From the NCBI RefSeq assembly GCF_014191605.1, contig NZ_JACHWU010000001.1:1-64000 (forward strand): DNA of 64,000 nt, written 5' to 3'. The position numbers and the translations under genes are program-made. The notes beneath the pieces are model-generated. The model did no database searches. It was not told where the DNA came from and saw only the letters and a program-made list of their open reading frames with translations. Origin of the DNA: Prauserella isguenensis (lineage in GTDB: Bacteria > Actinomycetota > Actinomycetes > Mycobacteriales > Pseudonocardiaceae). Below, piece after piece: positions 54,898 through 63,327 of the stretch. Numbering within the stretch: the first letter of the stretch is position 1; the number at the start of each line of letters is the position of its first letter.

Positions 54898-56567
54898 CAG
54901 TCGTACACCCCTTCCACTGTCCACTTCGGATCTCCTCGTTCCTGCCACCGCAACAGCGCCGCGAGCGGCTGGCCACCCTCACCGGAGTCGAGTACGACCT
55001 GCAACCGGGCACAGCGGCCTCGGTCACCGGGCACCCACCAGCGCGCCGTAACCGGCCACGGGCCCGCCCAGTTCCGGACCCGCCGCGGTCCGCCGTCACC
55101 GAGCTCGACGGTCCACGGCCATGCGGTGAGCCGGTGCCGGTCGGTGACATCGAGCTGCCGCCCGTCCTCACCGGCGACCACGGCGGGCTGCGGCTCGTCG
55201 AACACGGTCGCCGGCGAGGGCCCGGGCAGCCGCTCCGGCCACGGCGCGTCGTGCCCCTCCGCCGGGGTGCGGCGATCTCCCCACCGCACGAACCTCACCT
55301 GTTCGGCGGGGCTGCGGCCGCCGTCGAACACGGCGGTGCAGACCCCTTCGGGGCCGATCAGGCCCTGGACGTGGACCAGGGCGCGGGCCGCCTTGTCCGC
55401 TTCCGGCGTGTGTTCGGCACCGGAGCCGCCGGCCCACAGGCCGAGCTGCAGCGCGCTGCCTTCGACGGTCTCCTCCGGTTCGAGCCGGAGCACGGTCACA
55501 CCGGACGTCGGGGTGCGCCCGCGGCCACGGGTCAGCCAGCCTTCGAACTGCCATCGCACCCGGTCCGCGATGCCGTCCGGGGTGAGCGGTTCCGCGCAAC
55601 GCCAGCTGCGGCCGAGTTCCTCGCCGTGTTCTGTAGTGGCGTGGATGCCCAGCCGGGTGCAGGCGAGGCCGCGGGCGGCCAGCCCTTCGTGGAACCGGTT
55701 CGCCAGGGTGCGAGCCAGGAACGCGGCGGCGTCGACCCGTTCGAGCGGCGGATCGCACATTTCCGTCACGGCGAGGTCCGGTGCCGGACGGCGCCTGCCG
55801 GGGGGACGTTCGTCCCGGCCGCTCGCCAACCGGTGCGCCAGCACTCCGTCGGCACCGAACCGGGCGAGCACGTCCCGCTCCGACAACTGCGCGAACGCGC
55901 CGAGCGTGCGGATTCCCAGGCGCCGCAACAAGTCCACCAGTTCCCCACGGCCACTGCCAGGCCGGTCGAGCTCCTGCACCCCGAGTGGGGCCAGGAACTC
56001 CGCCGCCGTACCCGCGGGTACCGGCCGTGCCCGGTGAGCGGCCAGGGTCGCCGCGAACAGTCCTTCGGAGACTCCCACCTGGCATTCGGCCCCGCTCCGC
56101 ACCGACACGTGGTCGACGAGCCGTTCCAGCAGCGGGCGTTCGCCGCCGAAGTAGCGGGACGCCCCGGCGACCGGCACGGCCACCACACCGGGACGCACCA
56201 CCTCCACCCCGACGATCAGCTCCTCCACCGCCGTCGTCACGGTTTCGAACAGTCGGGCGTCGCGGTCGTCGTCCTCGGCGAACACGGCCAACTCGGGACA
56301 CCGGTACTGCGCCTCGCGGCGCCGCATGCCACGCCGGATCCCGGCCGCGCGCGCCACGGCCGAGCACGCCACGACCCGGTTCGCAGCCAGCACCGCGGCC
56401 GGTTCCGTCACCGGCAGCCCCGCCTCCGCGGCGGCCGCCGCCACCGGCCAGTCCGGACACCACAGCACCAGCAGCCGCGGCGGCTGTGACCCCCGAGACA
56501 ACGACCCCCGAGACGACGACCCCCGAACCCGGGATTCCTGCGCCCGACTCGCCGGAAAGGTATTCAT
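54897..56567 (-). CDS. imuB: ImuB, inactive Y-family polymerase homologue of the mutasome
   Basis: Bridges DnaE2 to the sliding clamp during translesion synthesis. The 556-aa protein keeps the Y-family fold (RLLVLWCPDWPVAAAAAEAG, then VACSAVARAAGIRRGMRRRE). It lacks the catalytic acidic motifs: WCPDWP replaces DMDxFF, and PVAGASRYFGG replaces SIDE. A clamp-binding motif QLGLW is at 374-378, equivalent to QLPLW in M. tuberculosis ImuB. The N-terminus has an SRG-rich repeat (RGSSSRGSLSRG). The ATG overlaps the imuA' stop (ATGA) and is preceded by GGGAGGTG. Confidence 0.94.
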   Translation of the reverse strand: MNTFPASRAQESRVRGSSSRGSLSRGSQPPRLLVLWCPDWPVAAAAAEAGLPVTEPAAVLAANRVVACSAVARAAGIRRGMRRREAQYRCPELAVFAEDDDRDARLFETVTTAVEELIVGVEVVRPGVVAVPVAGASRYFGGERPLLERLVDHVSVRSGAECQVGVSEGLFAATLAAHRARPVPAGTAAEFLAPLGVQELDRPGSGRGELVDLLRRLGIRTLGAFAQLSERDVLARFGADGVLAHRLASGRDERPPGRRRPAPDLAVTEMCDPPLERVDAAAFLARTLANRFHEGLAARGLACTRLGIHATTEHGEELGRSWRCAEPLTPDGIADRVRWQFEGWLTRGRGRTPTSGVTVLRLEPEETVEGSALQLGLWAGGSGAEHTPEADKAARALVHVQGLIGPEGVCTAVFDGGRSPAEQVRFVRWGDRRTPAEGHDAPWPERLPGPSPATVFDEPQPAVVAGEDGRQLDVTDRHRLTAWPWTVELGDGGPRRVRNWAGPWPVTARWWVPGDRGRCARLQVVLDSGEGGQPLAALLRWQERGDPKWTVEGVYD

Positions 56568-57433
56568 CCTGCACGCACCTCCCGCAGCGGTGGGTGTGCG
56601 CCGGCCGTGTCCGCCCGCGCGATCGTTCCGTCCGGCCCCGGCAACAGCAGCGGGGTGCGGGTCGACCGCGCGGCGCCGCGCCTGCCCGCCGCTTCGACGA
56701 GAACCTCTCGTTGCGCGAGGTGTCCGTAGCCGTCGTCGACTCCGGACCAGCTCACCGCCGCGCAGCGCAGTTCGACCTCCGTACCTGGCCACGAACCGGC
56801 TGTCAGCAGCACCGCACCGCGATTCCTCGCCCGTGCCGACAATCGCCGGGCGAGATTCGGATCACGGCTTCCGCCCGCTCCTCCCGCGGGAACGACGACC
56901 AGGTCGATCCCGTCCAGCAGAGCGGCCGTCACCTGAGGCAGTTCCGCACCGGGCCGGGGGATCAGCGCGAGCCGGTGCACCGCCACCCCGAGCTCGCGCG
57001 CGGCGACCACACCGAGTTCGGGCATTCCGACGACCGCCGCCCACGATCCCCGAGCGGTCGCCTCCGCCAGGAACGCCAGCAGCAACGACGTCGACCCGCT
57101 GACCGAGACCGTGCTGCCACGGCGCAGCCCGCCCCACGGCACCAACTCCGCCAGCGCGGGTGCCACGGGCAACACCCTGTCGTCGGTGCCCGCCGTCCCG
57201 GTGCCCGCCGTCCGGGTGACCTCGGGCTCCGGTGATCCCGCGGGCGAGACCGGCCGCGGCACCGAGGCGATGTCGCCCGCCGTGCCCACACCGGGCAACG
57301 ACGCCAGCCGGGCCACGGTGTCGGCGACGCTCCCTCCGTCCGAGGGGCCCGGTCTCCCCTGCGCCGCACTCCCCTGCGCCGCAGGTTCCTCCGACGACTC
57401 CCCCTCCGTGTCCACCACCGCGGGCACTGCCAT
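56564..57433 (-). CDS. imuA': ImuA', RecA-like accessory protein of the mutasome
   Basis: The 289-aa first gene of the SOS mutasome operon. After ~85 low-complexity residues it has a RecA-fold segment (LAELVPWGGLRRGSTVSVSG), STSLLLAFLAEATARGSWAA and VVVPAGGAGGSRDPNLARRL. The P-loop is degenerate (SGSTSLL in place of GxxGxGKT), as usual for ImuA'. I chose the ATG giving MAVPAVVDTEG because CAGGGGAGGTGAGGGCG lies upstream. The operon order is imuA'-imuB-ORF51-dnaE2-pentapeptide protein. Confidence 0.9.
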   Translation of the reverse strand: MAVPAVVDTEGESSEEPAAQGSAAQGRPGPSDGGSVADTVARLASLPGVGTAGDIASVPRPVSPAGSPEPEVTRTAGTGTAGTDDRVLPVAPALAELVPWGGLRRGSTVSVSGSTSLLLAFLAEATARGSWAAVVGMPELGVVAARELGVAVHRLALIPRPGAELPQVTAALLDGIDLVVVPAGGAGGSRDPNLARRLSARARNRGAVLLTAGSWPGTEVELRCAAVSWSGVDDGYGHLAQREVLVEAAGRRGAARSTRTPLLLPGPDGTIARADTAGAHPPLREVRAG

Positions 57434-57556
57434 CGCCCTCACCTCCCCCTGCACACAGGGATCCGCCGTACGCCCGCAGAGGGACGTACGCACCGATACA
57501 TGTCTGTCGTCTGATGTCACTCAGCCGCGGGGAAGGCGGCCTCGAACCGTGCATAC

Positions 57557-57610
57557 TCGAGCCGGCGTTCGACACCCTTCATAGAACATCAGTTCGAAGA
57601 TCGTGTCAAG
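57557..57610 (-). promoter_or_regulatory. SOS promoter with two LexA boxes
   Basis: On the minus strand a perfect -35 TTGACA (57605-57610) and a -10 TTCTAT (57581-57586) are 18 bp apart. A LexA box, TAGAACATCAGTTCGA as read on the plus strand (57582-57597), sits between them and matches TCGAAC-N4-GTTCGA at 11 of 12 positions. A second box, TCGAGCCGGCGTTCGA (57557-57572), also 11 of 12, lies just downstream over the start-site region. The leader to imuA' is about 140 nt. Confidence 0.88.
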
Positions 57611-57700
57611 GCGGCCTCGTGGCACCTCGCGTGAACAACCCGCGTCACCGTCGAACAGGCCAGGGGTGCCCTCGACGGCCGCCCAGAGGGTGGATGGATC

Positions 57701-59035
57701 TCACCACCAGCCGAACACAGCCCACGCCACGAGCGGTGCCACGGCCACCGACACCAAGCCGTAGACCAGGAGGTGACGGAACAGCCGCTCCCGCTCAGCG
57801 GGTTCGGCCGACCCGAGGAGCAGGCCGCCAGTGATACCCAGCGGGTTGATGTCGGTGAGCATCATCGAGAAGGCGACCGCGAGGACCGCTCCGACCGGGG
57901 AGATTCCGCTGGCGATCAGCGGAGGCAACAGCGGCATCATCGTGACGAACACGGCGATGGAGCTCGCCGCGAACGACGTGACACCGGCCACGTAGCAGAG
58001 TCCGAGCAGACTGAGCAGAGGCGCGCCCTGCACGGTGAGCAGCTCGCTGAGCCGTTCGAACGCACCGAGCTCCTCCATCAAACCCACGTAGGTCAGCAGG
58101 CCGCCGATCAGCAACACCACGTTCCACGGCAGCCCGGTGACCGTCGTGTGCGCGTCGAGACGCAGCACCAGGTGCAGCAGCACCGCCGCGGTCAGCCCGA
58201 GATAGCCGATGTCCAGGTCGAAGCCCACGGCCAGCACGACCACCACGGCCATCGCACCGAGCGTGAGGAGCCGGGTCGCCGGTCTCGCAACCCGGGGCAC
58301 CGTACGGGTCGCCGTGCCGGCGGCTCCCGTGTGCCCCAGCCCCGGCTGAGCGCCCTGGTCCGAGTCGGCAGGGGACGTCGGTGCATGCCGACCGGGGCCG
58401 ACGCGTTCGCGTGCCACAGTCCCGCGCGGGATCGCGCCGCTCCACACTCCGACGACAAGCGCAGCTACGCAGATTGCCGCCCCCATCCCGATGCCTCCCA
58501 GGAACAGCGACACCGGCGCGGACGCGGGCAACTCGAGCTCGTCGGACATCTCCAGCGTCGCGAGTCCGTACATCGCGAACGGCGACATGACGCCGCTGAG
58601 GATGCCGGTCACGCCGACCACCGATGCGATCAGAGGCGAGTAGCGGTATCGGGCGGCCAACCCCAGCGCGATCGGGGCAACGATCGCGACCGACGCCGCG
58701 GGCAGCGTCCCGATCGCGGTCAGCACCGCACCGATGACGAACGGCACGACGGGCACCAGCACCAACCGGCCACCGACCAGACGCAGAAGGCTTTCCAGCA
58801 GCCAGTCCAACGTGCCGTTCGCGTGGGCGGTGCCGAACAGTGCCATCACCCCGACGACCAGCACCACGAAGTTCGCCGGAAAGAAATCGGTCACCTCGTC
58901 CGCGGGCACACCGGCGCCCAGACCGAGAAGGAAGGCCGCCGGCAGCGCGGTAAGTCCCAGATGCACCCGGGGCACGACTCCGGCGAGAACGAACAGCCCC
59001 ACGAGTACGGCGATGGACACATCGGCCAGCGTCAT
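57701..59035 (-). CDS. SLC13/MatC-like anion transporter
   Basis: A 444-aa membrane protein with two sets of about five or six helices (ion-transporter superfamily). It begins MTLADVSIAVLVGLFVLAGV. The first half resembles the MatC N-terminal dicarboxylate-carrier family (LVVGVMALFGTAHANGTLDW). A polar loop of about 50 residues lies in the middle (VARERVGPGRHAPTSPADSD), and the second half has GVTSFAASSIAVFVTMMPLL. It begins 1 bp after the CaiB gene stop, so it is coupled to a CoA-transferase and probably imports the acid that enzyme activates. Confidence 0.82.
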   Translation of the reverse strand: MTLADVSIAVLVGLFVLAGVVPRVHLGLTALPAAFLLGLGAGVPADEVTDFFPANFVVLVVGVMALFGTAHANGTLDWLLESLLRLVGGRLVLVPVVPFVIGAVLTAIGTLPAASVAIVAPIALGLAARYRYSPLIASVVGVTGILSGVMSPFAMYGLATLEMSDELELPASAPVSLFLGGIGMGAAICVAALVVGVWSGAIPRGTVARERVGPGRHAPTSPADSDQGAQPGLGHTGAAGTATRTVPRVARPATRLLTLGAMAVVVVLAVGFDLDIGYLGLTAAVLLHLVLRLDAHTTVTGLPWNVVLLIGGLLTYVGLMEELGAFERLSELLTVQGAPLLSLLGLCYVAGVTSFAASSIAVFVTMMPLLPPLIASGISPVGAVLAVAFSMMLTDINPLGITGGLLLGSAEPAERERLFRHLLVYGLVSVAVAPLVAWAVFGWW

Positions 59036-59036
59036 C

Positions 59037-60215
59037 TCAGATCACCCCACGACGGCGCAGATCCTCGATCGCCTGTCGGTCGAAGCCGAGCACCGAGCCC
59101 AGTACGGCGTCGGTGTGTTCGCCGAGCTGCGGTGCCGGGAGTCGAATCGTTCCGTCGAACCCGGAGAACCGGCCGGCCGGGGCTTGTGTCTCCCCGTGGC
59201 CGCCACCCACATCGATCAGCGAGCCCCGCGCCCGGATGTGCGGGTCGGTGCAGATGTCTGCGGCCGAGTTCACCGGGCCTGCAGCGACCCCGGCGGCCAC
59301 CAGTTCTTTGACCAGCGGCTCCAGATCCCGGGACGCTACGAACTCCGAGACCCGCTGCTCGATCTCCTCGCGGTGCTCCAACCTCGCCGTCATCGAGTCG
59401 TACCGGGCCAGGTCGGGAGCGTCCATCAGCGCGACCAACCTGCGCCACATCTGCTCGGTCGAGGCAGGTAAAGCCAACCACCGTCCGTCTCGGGTGCGGT
59501 AGAGATTGTTCGGGCTGATATGCGGATTGCGGTTGCCTTGGCGCGCGGCGCTGTGGCCTGTCGCGCCGTAGTCGGCGATGAAGTCCTCCATGAGCCGCAG
59601 CAGCGGCTCGTAAAGTCCGATATCGACGAGCTGCGGCTCACCGGTCCGGTCCCGCTGGCGTAGCGCGAGCATCGCGGTGAAGGCGGCATACATCCCCGCG
59701 GTGCCGTCCGCGACGGGGTACCCGGAGAACATCGGAGGCCCGTCCTCGTCGCCGGTGCGGTGGGTCAGGCCGGCGAAGGCTTCCGCGACCCTGGCGAACC
59801 CGGGTCGATCGGCATAGGGGCCGGTCCGACCGAACGCGCTCAGGTGAACCATCACCAGGTCCCGGCGGAAGGCACACAGGTCGTCGAAGTCGATCCGGAA
59901 CCGGCGCAACGCGCTCGGACGGAAGTTGGTGACGACCATGTCGCAGGTGGCGGCAAGCCGCCCGAGCAGTCCGGCGGCCTCCGGGTGATGCAGGTCCACG
60001 GTCACACTCGACTTGTTCCTGCCGACCACGGACCAGGTGGCCGACGTGCCGGTGCCGTCCAATGGTGGGTATCCCCGTGCCGGGTCGCCCGTTCCCGGCT
60101 GCTCGATCTTGACGACCTCGGCGCCGAACTCGGCGAGCAGCGAGGAGGCCAGTGGGCCGGCCAACACCGTCGACACGTCGAGAATCCGCACACCGGTCAG
60201 CGGTCCGTCGTTCAC
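59037..60215 (-). CDS. CaiB/BaiF family CoA-transferase (class III)
   Basis: Transfers CoA between carboxylic acids. The 392-aa protein has the family start LTGVRILDVSTVLAGPLASS, LLAEFGAEVVKIEQPGTGDP, the TNFRPSALRR segment and the catalytic Asp in QLVDIGLYEPLLRLME. The donor and acceptor are unknown. The gene is coupled to the SLC13-like carrier and divergent from a LysR regulator, forming a small regulated uptake-and-activation unit. Confidence 0.92.
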   Translation of the reverse strand: MNDGPLTGVRILDVSTVLAGPLASSLLAEFGAEVVKIEQPGTGDPARGYPPLDGTGTSATWSVVGRNKSSVTVDLHHPEAAGLLGRLAATCDMVVTNFRPSALRRFRIDFDDLCAFRRDLVMVHLSAFGRTGPYADRPGFARVAEAFAGLTHRTGDEDGPPMFSGYPVADGTAGMYAAFTAMLALRQRDRTGEPQLVDIGLYEPLLRLMEDFIADYGATGHSAARQGNRNPHISPNNLYRTRDGRWLALPASTEQMWRRLVALMDAPDLARYDSMTARLEHREEIEQRVSEFVASRDLEPLVKELVAAGVAAGPVNSAADICTDPHIRARGSLIDVGGGHGETQAPAGRFSGFDGTIRLPAPQLGEHTDAVLGSVLGFDRQAIEDLRRRGVI

Positions 60216-60348
60216 CGGCTTCTCCTTCCACGTTGAAGGGCATCGATCGAATCCGATGCGGATCTCAGCGATCGTTCCCCGCTGCGAGCTGGGTGGGAAG
60301 CCACGGCAACGACTAGGAGGTGAAAGGTTTCTCCACTATGGTCGGAGC

Positions 60349-61236
60349 GTGCGGGTGGAACGAGTGCGGTACTTCCTTGCCGCGGTGGAGGCCGGTTCGA
60401 TCCGGTCCGCGGCGAGTCGCTGCGGAATCAGTCAGCCCAGCCTCGGACAGCAGATCACGCTGCTCGAAGAAGAGATCGACATCGTGCTGCTGACCCGCAG
60501 CCGCCGCGGCGTGGTCCCCACTCCGGCGGGCCAGGCCCTTCTGGAGCCGATGGAGCAACTGGTTGCGGCGCAGGATGCGTTGCACGGAGCCGCGATGGAG
60601 GCACGCGGCTCCTATAGCGGCACCGTACGGATCGGCGGTGGTTCGGCGACTGTCGCGAACGTGATCGCCCCGGTCGTCGGGATGCTGCGGGAGCAATATC
60701 CCGAGCTGCGCTTCTCGGTCCGCGAGGAGGCCTCGGCCGACATCGAGTCCGGCATTGTGGCCGGCGACCTCGACATCGCCGTGATCACCGAACCGGAGCA
60801 CGCGCCCCCACCGGGGCTGCGCCGTACCCCGCTGTTCGATGTGCCGATCGGGGGACAGCTGCGCGCCGACCATCCACTGTCCGGCCGCGAGTACCTGCGT
60901 TGGCGAGACCTTCGAGCGTGGCCGATCGTCACGATGCGGCCCGGTACCGTCCTGTGGGACAGGATGCGCAGCCAGCTACCCGAAGCCGATGTGGTGATCG
61001 AAGCGATGTCGGCCCGCACCGTGCGGGTGATGGTCGCGCGGGGAGCGGGCATCGGCGTCCTCGCGGGGTTCGACGGCGTCCGAGAGACCGGTAATCTGCG
61101 CTGGATCCCGATCAGCGATGCCGAGGATGTCCGGATCTGCCTCGTCGAGCGCTCCGACATTCGGCCCTCGGCATCGTCACTGGTCGTGCGCAGGCTGCTG
61201 CAGGAGCGCGCCGCACAGCTGGGACCGCGCGGGTAG
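60349..61236 (+). CDS. LysR family transcriptional regulator
   Basis: A 295-aa regulator with an N-terminal helix-turn-helix (VRVERVRYFLAAVEAGSIRS, then SQPSLGQQITLLEEEIDIVL) and an effector-binding domain. It is divergent from caiB across 133 bp and is the likely controller of the CoA-transferase/transporter pair. I start at the GTG at 60349, which gives the standard length before RYF; GTG 60355 is possible. A strong AGGAGGTGA at 60315 is too far upstream to serve it, while CACTAT at 60334-60339 could be a -10 giving a near-leaderless mRNA. Confidence 0.9.
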   Translation: MRVERVRYFLAAVEAGSIRSAASRCGISQPSLGQQITLLEEEIDIVLLTRSRRGVVPTPAGQALLEPMEQLVAAQDALHGAAMEARGSYSGTVRIGGGSATVANVIAPVVGMLREQYPELRFSVREEASADIESGIVAGDLDIAVITEPEHAPPPGLRRTPLFDVPIGGQLRADHPLSGREYLRWRDLRAWPIVTMRPGTVLWDRMRSQLPEADVVIEAMSARTVRVMVARGAGIGVLAGFDGVRETGNLRWIPISDAEDVRICLVERSDIRPSASSLVVRRLLQERAAQLGPRG

Positions 61237-61315
61237 CGGCGACAGTTCGCCACGGACCCGTGCCCGGTGCGCTCTCACCGCCGGCCGCGACGGGTCGACC
61301 CGACCCGGCCGGCCA

Positions 61316-62533
61316 TCACGGGAACGAACGCCGCGGCCGAACCCAGTCTTTCGATGCGACCGCACTAGCCCGACCTGCCAGCCACGTGACCGCCCATTCG
61401 AGCGGGCCGCGGCCCACGAATCGCCGCCACGCCATGGCGAAGGCGATGGCGACGGCGACCTGAACCAGGTATCCGGTGAGAGCGCCGAACCGGTCGAGCG
61501 GCGAGTTCAGGAAGGCGATGTGCGCCGAGTACACAGTCAGTGTCAGCGCACCGATGGCCGCGAGGGGACTGACCAGGCGACGGGCGAGGGCACCCACCTT
61601 CGGCGCGTTCGTGAGCAACAGCATCCCGCCCAGCAACGCCGTCGCCGTTCCGATGGTGTGCAGCAGATCCAGCGGCGTGCTCGAGTGCCGGGCGTCGACG
61701 GCCAGCCACCACCAGCTCGTCGTGGGTGTCGCTCCCGGCGCACCGAACTCCAGCACGCTCTCGACGACGCCGGATCCGCCCACCGCAACGAGTCTGTCGA
61801 GGCCGCCTAACGGACCGAGCAGCAGAGCCGACAGCGCTGATGCCGCCGCAGCGAGTGCCGCCCCTCCGGCGAGCAGCCACGCGTCGACCCGCACCGACGA
61901 CAGCCGGAGCCTGCCGATGACGAGCCCGGCGCAGAGATACGCGATCCAGGGCACAGCGGGATAAATGCCGGTGACGGCGAGTTCGGACAGCAGGCCGAGC
62001 GGCTCGTCGGCCAGGTACCCGAACGACGGGTTGTCGTATCGCGGGTCGGGCAGGGCGTCCCGGAACAGGTGGCTGAGCACGGGAACGACCACGACCACCA
62101 CGCCACCGGTGACGAGCAGCGACCGCGTGCTCAGAAACACGAGCGGGATCGCGAACAGGAACAACACGGCGTAGAACGGCAGGATCACCGCGGCGATGCC
62201 ACTGTCGGTGTAGCCGAGCGCCAACCCCAGCAGGCCCACCGCCAGAGCGCGCGCGACCAGCGAGGCCGTGACAGGCCGCCACCGCTCGCGGGAGACCTGC
62301 TCCCGGCGGGTGGTGAAAGCGATGCCGACACCGGCCAGCACCGCGAAGGTCGCGGCCGACCGGCCGGACACGATCGAATACCACCAGGCCGGGTCCCCGT
62401 CGCTGCCAGCGACGTACAGCGCGTGCACCGCCATCATGCCCAGCACGGCGATACCCCGGGTCGCGTCGACACCGACCAAGCGGGTCGCCGACGTGGCCGG
62501 CGCCGCGCGGGGCGAGCGGGTTCGAATACCCAT
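61316..62533 (-). CDS. Membrane acyltransferase-like protein (DUF1624/DUF418 type)
   Basis: A 405-aa membrane protein with about ten helices. It begins with the family motif RLVGVDATRGIAVLGMMAVH, then SGRSAATFAVLAGVGIAFTT, and ends with a DUF418-like segment (AIGALTLTVYSAHIAFLNSP). Related proteins acylate sugars or are of unknown function. The ATG lies 5 bp after the stop of the DDAH-like gene, so the two are one operon. A downstream gap of 79 bp separates it from the convergent LysR stop. Confidence 0.82.
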   Translation of the reverse strand: MGIRTRSPRAAPATSATRLVGVDATRGIAVLGMMAVHALYVAGSDGDPAWWYSIVSGRSAATFAVLAGVGIAFTTRREQVSRERWRPVTASLVARALAVGLLGLALGYTDSGIAAVILPFYAVLFLFAIPLVFLSTRSLLVTGGVVVVVVPVLSHLFRDALPDPRYDNPSFGYLADEPLGLLSELAVTGIYPAVPWIAYLCAGLVIGRLRLSSVRVDAWLLAGGAALAAAASALSALLLGPLGGLDRLVAVGGSGVVESVLEFGAPGATPTTSWWWLAVDARHSSTPLDLLHTIGTATALLGGMLLLTNAPKVGALARRLVSPLAAIGALTLTVYSAHIAFLNSPLDRFGALTGYLVQVAVAIAFAMAWRRFVGRGPLEWAVTWLAGRASAVASKDWVRPRRSFP

Positions 62534-62538
62534 GAGTC

Positions 62539-63327
62539 TCACTCGAGTGTCAGCGCCGTGCAGCGAATCCCACCGCCACCCTTGGCCAGTTCCGTGGTCG
62601 GCAACTCGACGACCCTGAGCCCACGGTTCCGGAGCGTGGCGGCGAGCCGCGGCGCGTCCCGCGTCATGGTGACGGTGTCGCCGTCGCTGACGAGGTTGAG
62701 TGCGAAGCGCTCGGCCTCGGCGCGGGACACCTCGACGAGCTCGAGTCCCAGCCGCTCGATGCGCTGCCGACTCGGCCGGTCCAGCGCCTCGGGGCACCAC
62801 GCGAGCGTGTGCGGGTTGCCGATGACGGCCACGGCCAGGTCGAGGTCGTACCAGCGGCGGTCGACCGTGCGCAGCGGCACAACATCGTACCCGAGCCGCT
62901 CACCGAGGAAATCGTGCATCCGCGGGTCCGTCCGCCAGCCGGACCCTGCGAGCAGGATGTCGCCGCACGGCAACGCATCGCCCTGGCCGCTGAACGCGTA
63001 CGGCGCTTCGATCACCTCGTAGCCGCGACGTTCGAGCCACCTGCGGTAGTGCTCCGTCTCGTTCGCCCGTGCCGCGGGCGGGTGCCCGAGCACGGCACGG
63101 CCACGGCGCACGAGTGCCGCGTTGGCGGTGAACACCATGTCGGGGCAACCCGGTTCCGAGGGCATCCGCTCCACCGTGCGGCCCGCTCTGCGGTGGGCCT
63201 CGATGATCGCGTCGTGCTCGGCGACCGCCGCGCCGGTGTCCGGCTGGTCCTCCGTGTCCATGTACGGGTTGATCTCGTAGTCGATGCGGAAGTGCTCGGC
63301 GTCCGAGACCATCAGATGCGTATTCAC
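62539..63327 (-). CDS. Amidinotransferase-fold hydrolase, DDAH (dimethylargininase)-like
   Basis: A 262-aa pentein-fold enzyme expected to hydrolyse guanidino compounds such as N-methylarginines to citrulline and an amine. Motifs are EPGCPDMVFTANAALV, AFSGQGDALPCGDILLAGSG, the His-containing IGNPHTLAWCP segment, and the nucleophile Cys near the end in GGGGIRCTALTLE. I start at the GTG at 63327 (VNTHLMVSDAEHF), preceded by GGAGGAAACG. The start overlaps the stop of the BPL_N-like gene in GTGA. The exact substrate is uncertain. Confidence 0.87.
   Translation of the reverse strand: MNTHLMVSDAEHFRIDYEINPYMDTEDQPDTGAAVAEHDAIIEAHRRAGRTVERMPSEPGCPDMVFTANAALVRRGRAVLGHPPAARANETEHYRRWLERRGYEVIEAPYAFSGQGDALPCGDILLAGSGWRTDPRMHDFLGERLGYDVVPLRTVDRRWYDLDLAVAVIGNPHTLAWCPEALDRPSRQRIERLGLELVEVSRAEAERFALNLVSDGDTVTMTRDAPRLAATLRNRGLRVVELPTTELAKGGGGIRCTALTLE

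Noticed and set aside
60338-60500. ATG at 60338 after a strong AGGAGGTGA
   Set aside because: The frame gives a short Arg/Ser-rich peptide overlapping the LysR helix-turn-helix, and the site-to-ATG distance is too long. The LysR frame is clearly the coding one.
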